From Verrucomicrobiota bacterium (GTDB taxonomy: Bacteria; Verrucomicrobiota; Verrucomicrobiia; Verrucomicrobiales; Verrucomicrobiaceae), in NCBI GenBank assembly GCA_023429545.1, contig JAEYUU010000120.1, positions 1-5,671 on the forward strand: a DNA stretch of 5,671 nt, given 5' to 3'. Shown piece by piece: positions 5,551 through 5,671 of this stretch; the first letter of the stretch is position 1, and each line of letters begins with the position of its first letter. The translations under genes and the position numbers were made by a program. Below the pieces are notes generated by a model. It saw only the letters and a program-made list of their open reading frames with translations, did no database searches and was not told where the DNA came from.

Positions 5551-5671
5551 ATGGTGAATCAGCTGGGATGGCCGGAGGAGAGTAAGCAGAATTCAGTAGG
5601 TCAGTAACCAGAAGATCCACCGCTAAAAAACTCACGCATCGGCGCAATTCGTGCCCTGCGCAGGATACTGA
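5551..5671. other. Intergenic tail after the permease, no gene seen
   Basis: These 121 bases contain no convincing coding region on either strand. The 18-codon frame from the ATG at 5551 has no ribosome binding site and no recognisable product. An A6 run at 5625-5630 and a GC-containing inverted repeat at 5635-5660 are the only structure visible. There is no T-tract hairpin that would end the plus-strand sulfatase-permease transcript inside the window. Confidence 0.6.
5625..5660 (-). terminator. Possible weak terminator for a leftward transcript
   Basis: An inverted repeat has outer arms CGCA (5635-5638) and TGCG (5657-5660) and inner arms GGCGC (5641-5645) and GTGCC (5651-5655) around a 5-base loop. 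Read on the minus strand it is followed, after 4 bases, by six T residues. The inner stem has an A-C mismatch on the minus strand, so it would be weak. It would serve only if a minus-strand gene lies just beyond the window. Confidence 0.2.

Noticed and set aside
5551..5607. 18-codon frame from ATG directly after the permease stop
   Set aside because: Too short, no ribosome binding site, no recognisable product.
5655..5664. Perfect 10-base palindrome CCTGCGCAGG
   Set aside because: A single short palindrome in GC-rich DNA is expected by chance and no second copy is seen in the window.

Overview
This is bacterial chromosomal DNA of moderately high GC (roughly 55-65% in the larger genes), densely coding. 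It carries a small carbohydrate-catabolism neighbourhood. The mix of genes is an IlvD/Edd-type sugar-acid dehydratase, two short-chain dehydrogenases, a secreted Cys-type sulfatase of the CTASR variety and a GntP-family permease. Most starts lack a Shine-Dalgarno sequence. This fits the Planctomycetota-Verrucomicrobiota group, and a soil or aquatic Verrucomicrobium is my best guess. The taxonomic call is an inference from gene content; there is no rRNA or other marker in the window.

Layout: (1) A plus-strand run at 1-1391 holds the 3' end of an IlvD/Edd dehydratase, an unrecognised small membrane-associated protein (220-579) and an NAD-type short-chain dehydrogenase (639-1391). (2) A minus-strand unit at 2348-1396 holds a second short-chain dehydrogenase and, 8 bases after its stop, a previously uncalled 56-codon candidate gene for a single-span membrane peptide. 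That small gene fills the whole convergent gap. (3) A 69-base divergent control region lies at 2349-2417. (4) A plus-strand pair follows: an exported arylsulfatase-type sulfatase (2418-3893) and a GntP permease (3943-5550) carrying an unusual Pro/Ala/Thr-rich insertion. (5) The 121-base tail has no convincing gene.

How the genes may work together (inference): the sulfatase would remove sulfate from a sulfated sugar or glycan outside the cytoplasm. The permease would import a sugar acid. The IlvD/Edd enzyme would dehydrate an aldonate to a 2-keto-3-deoxy acid, and one or both dehydrogenases would oxidise a sugar, aldonate or 2-keto-3-deoxy acid. A non-phosphorylative route for a deoxy sugar such as L-fucose or L-rhamnose from sulfated polysaccharide is the most economical reading, but the sequence does not fix the substrate. 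I see no CRISPR array, tRNA, rRNA, insertion sequence or phage gene.
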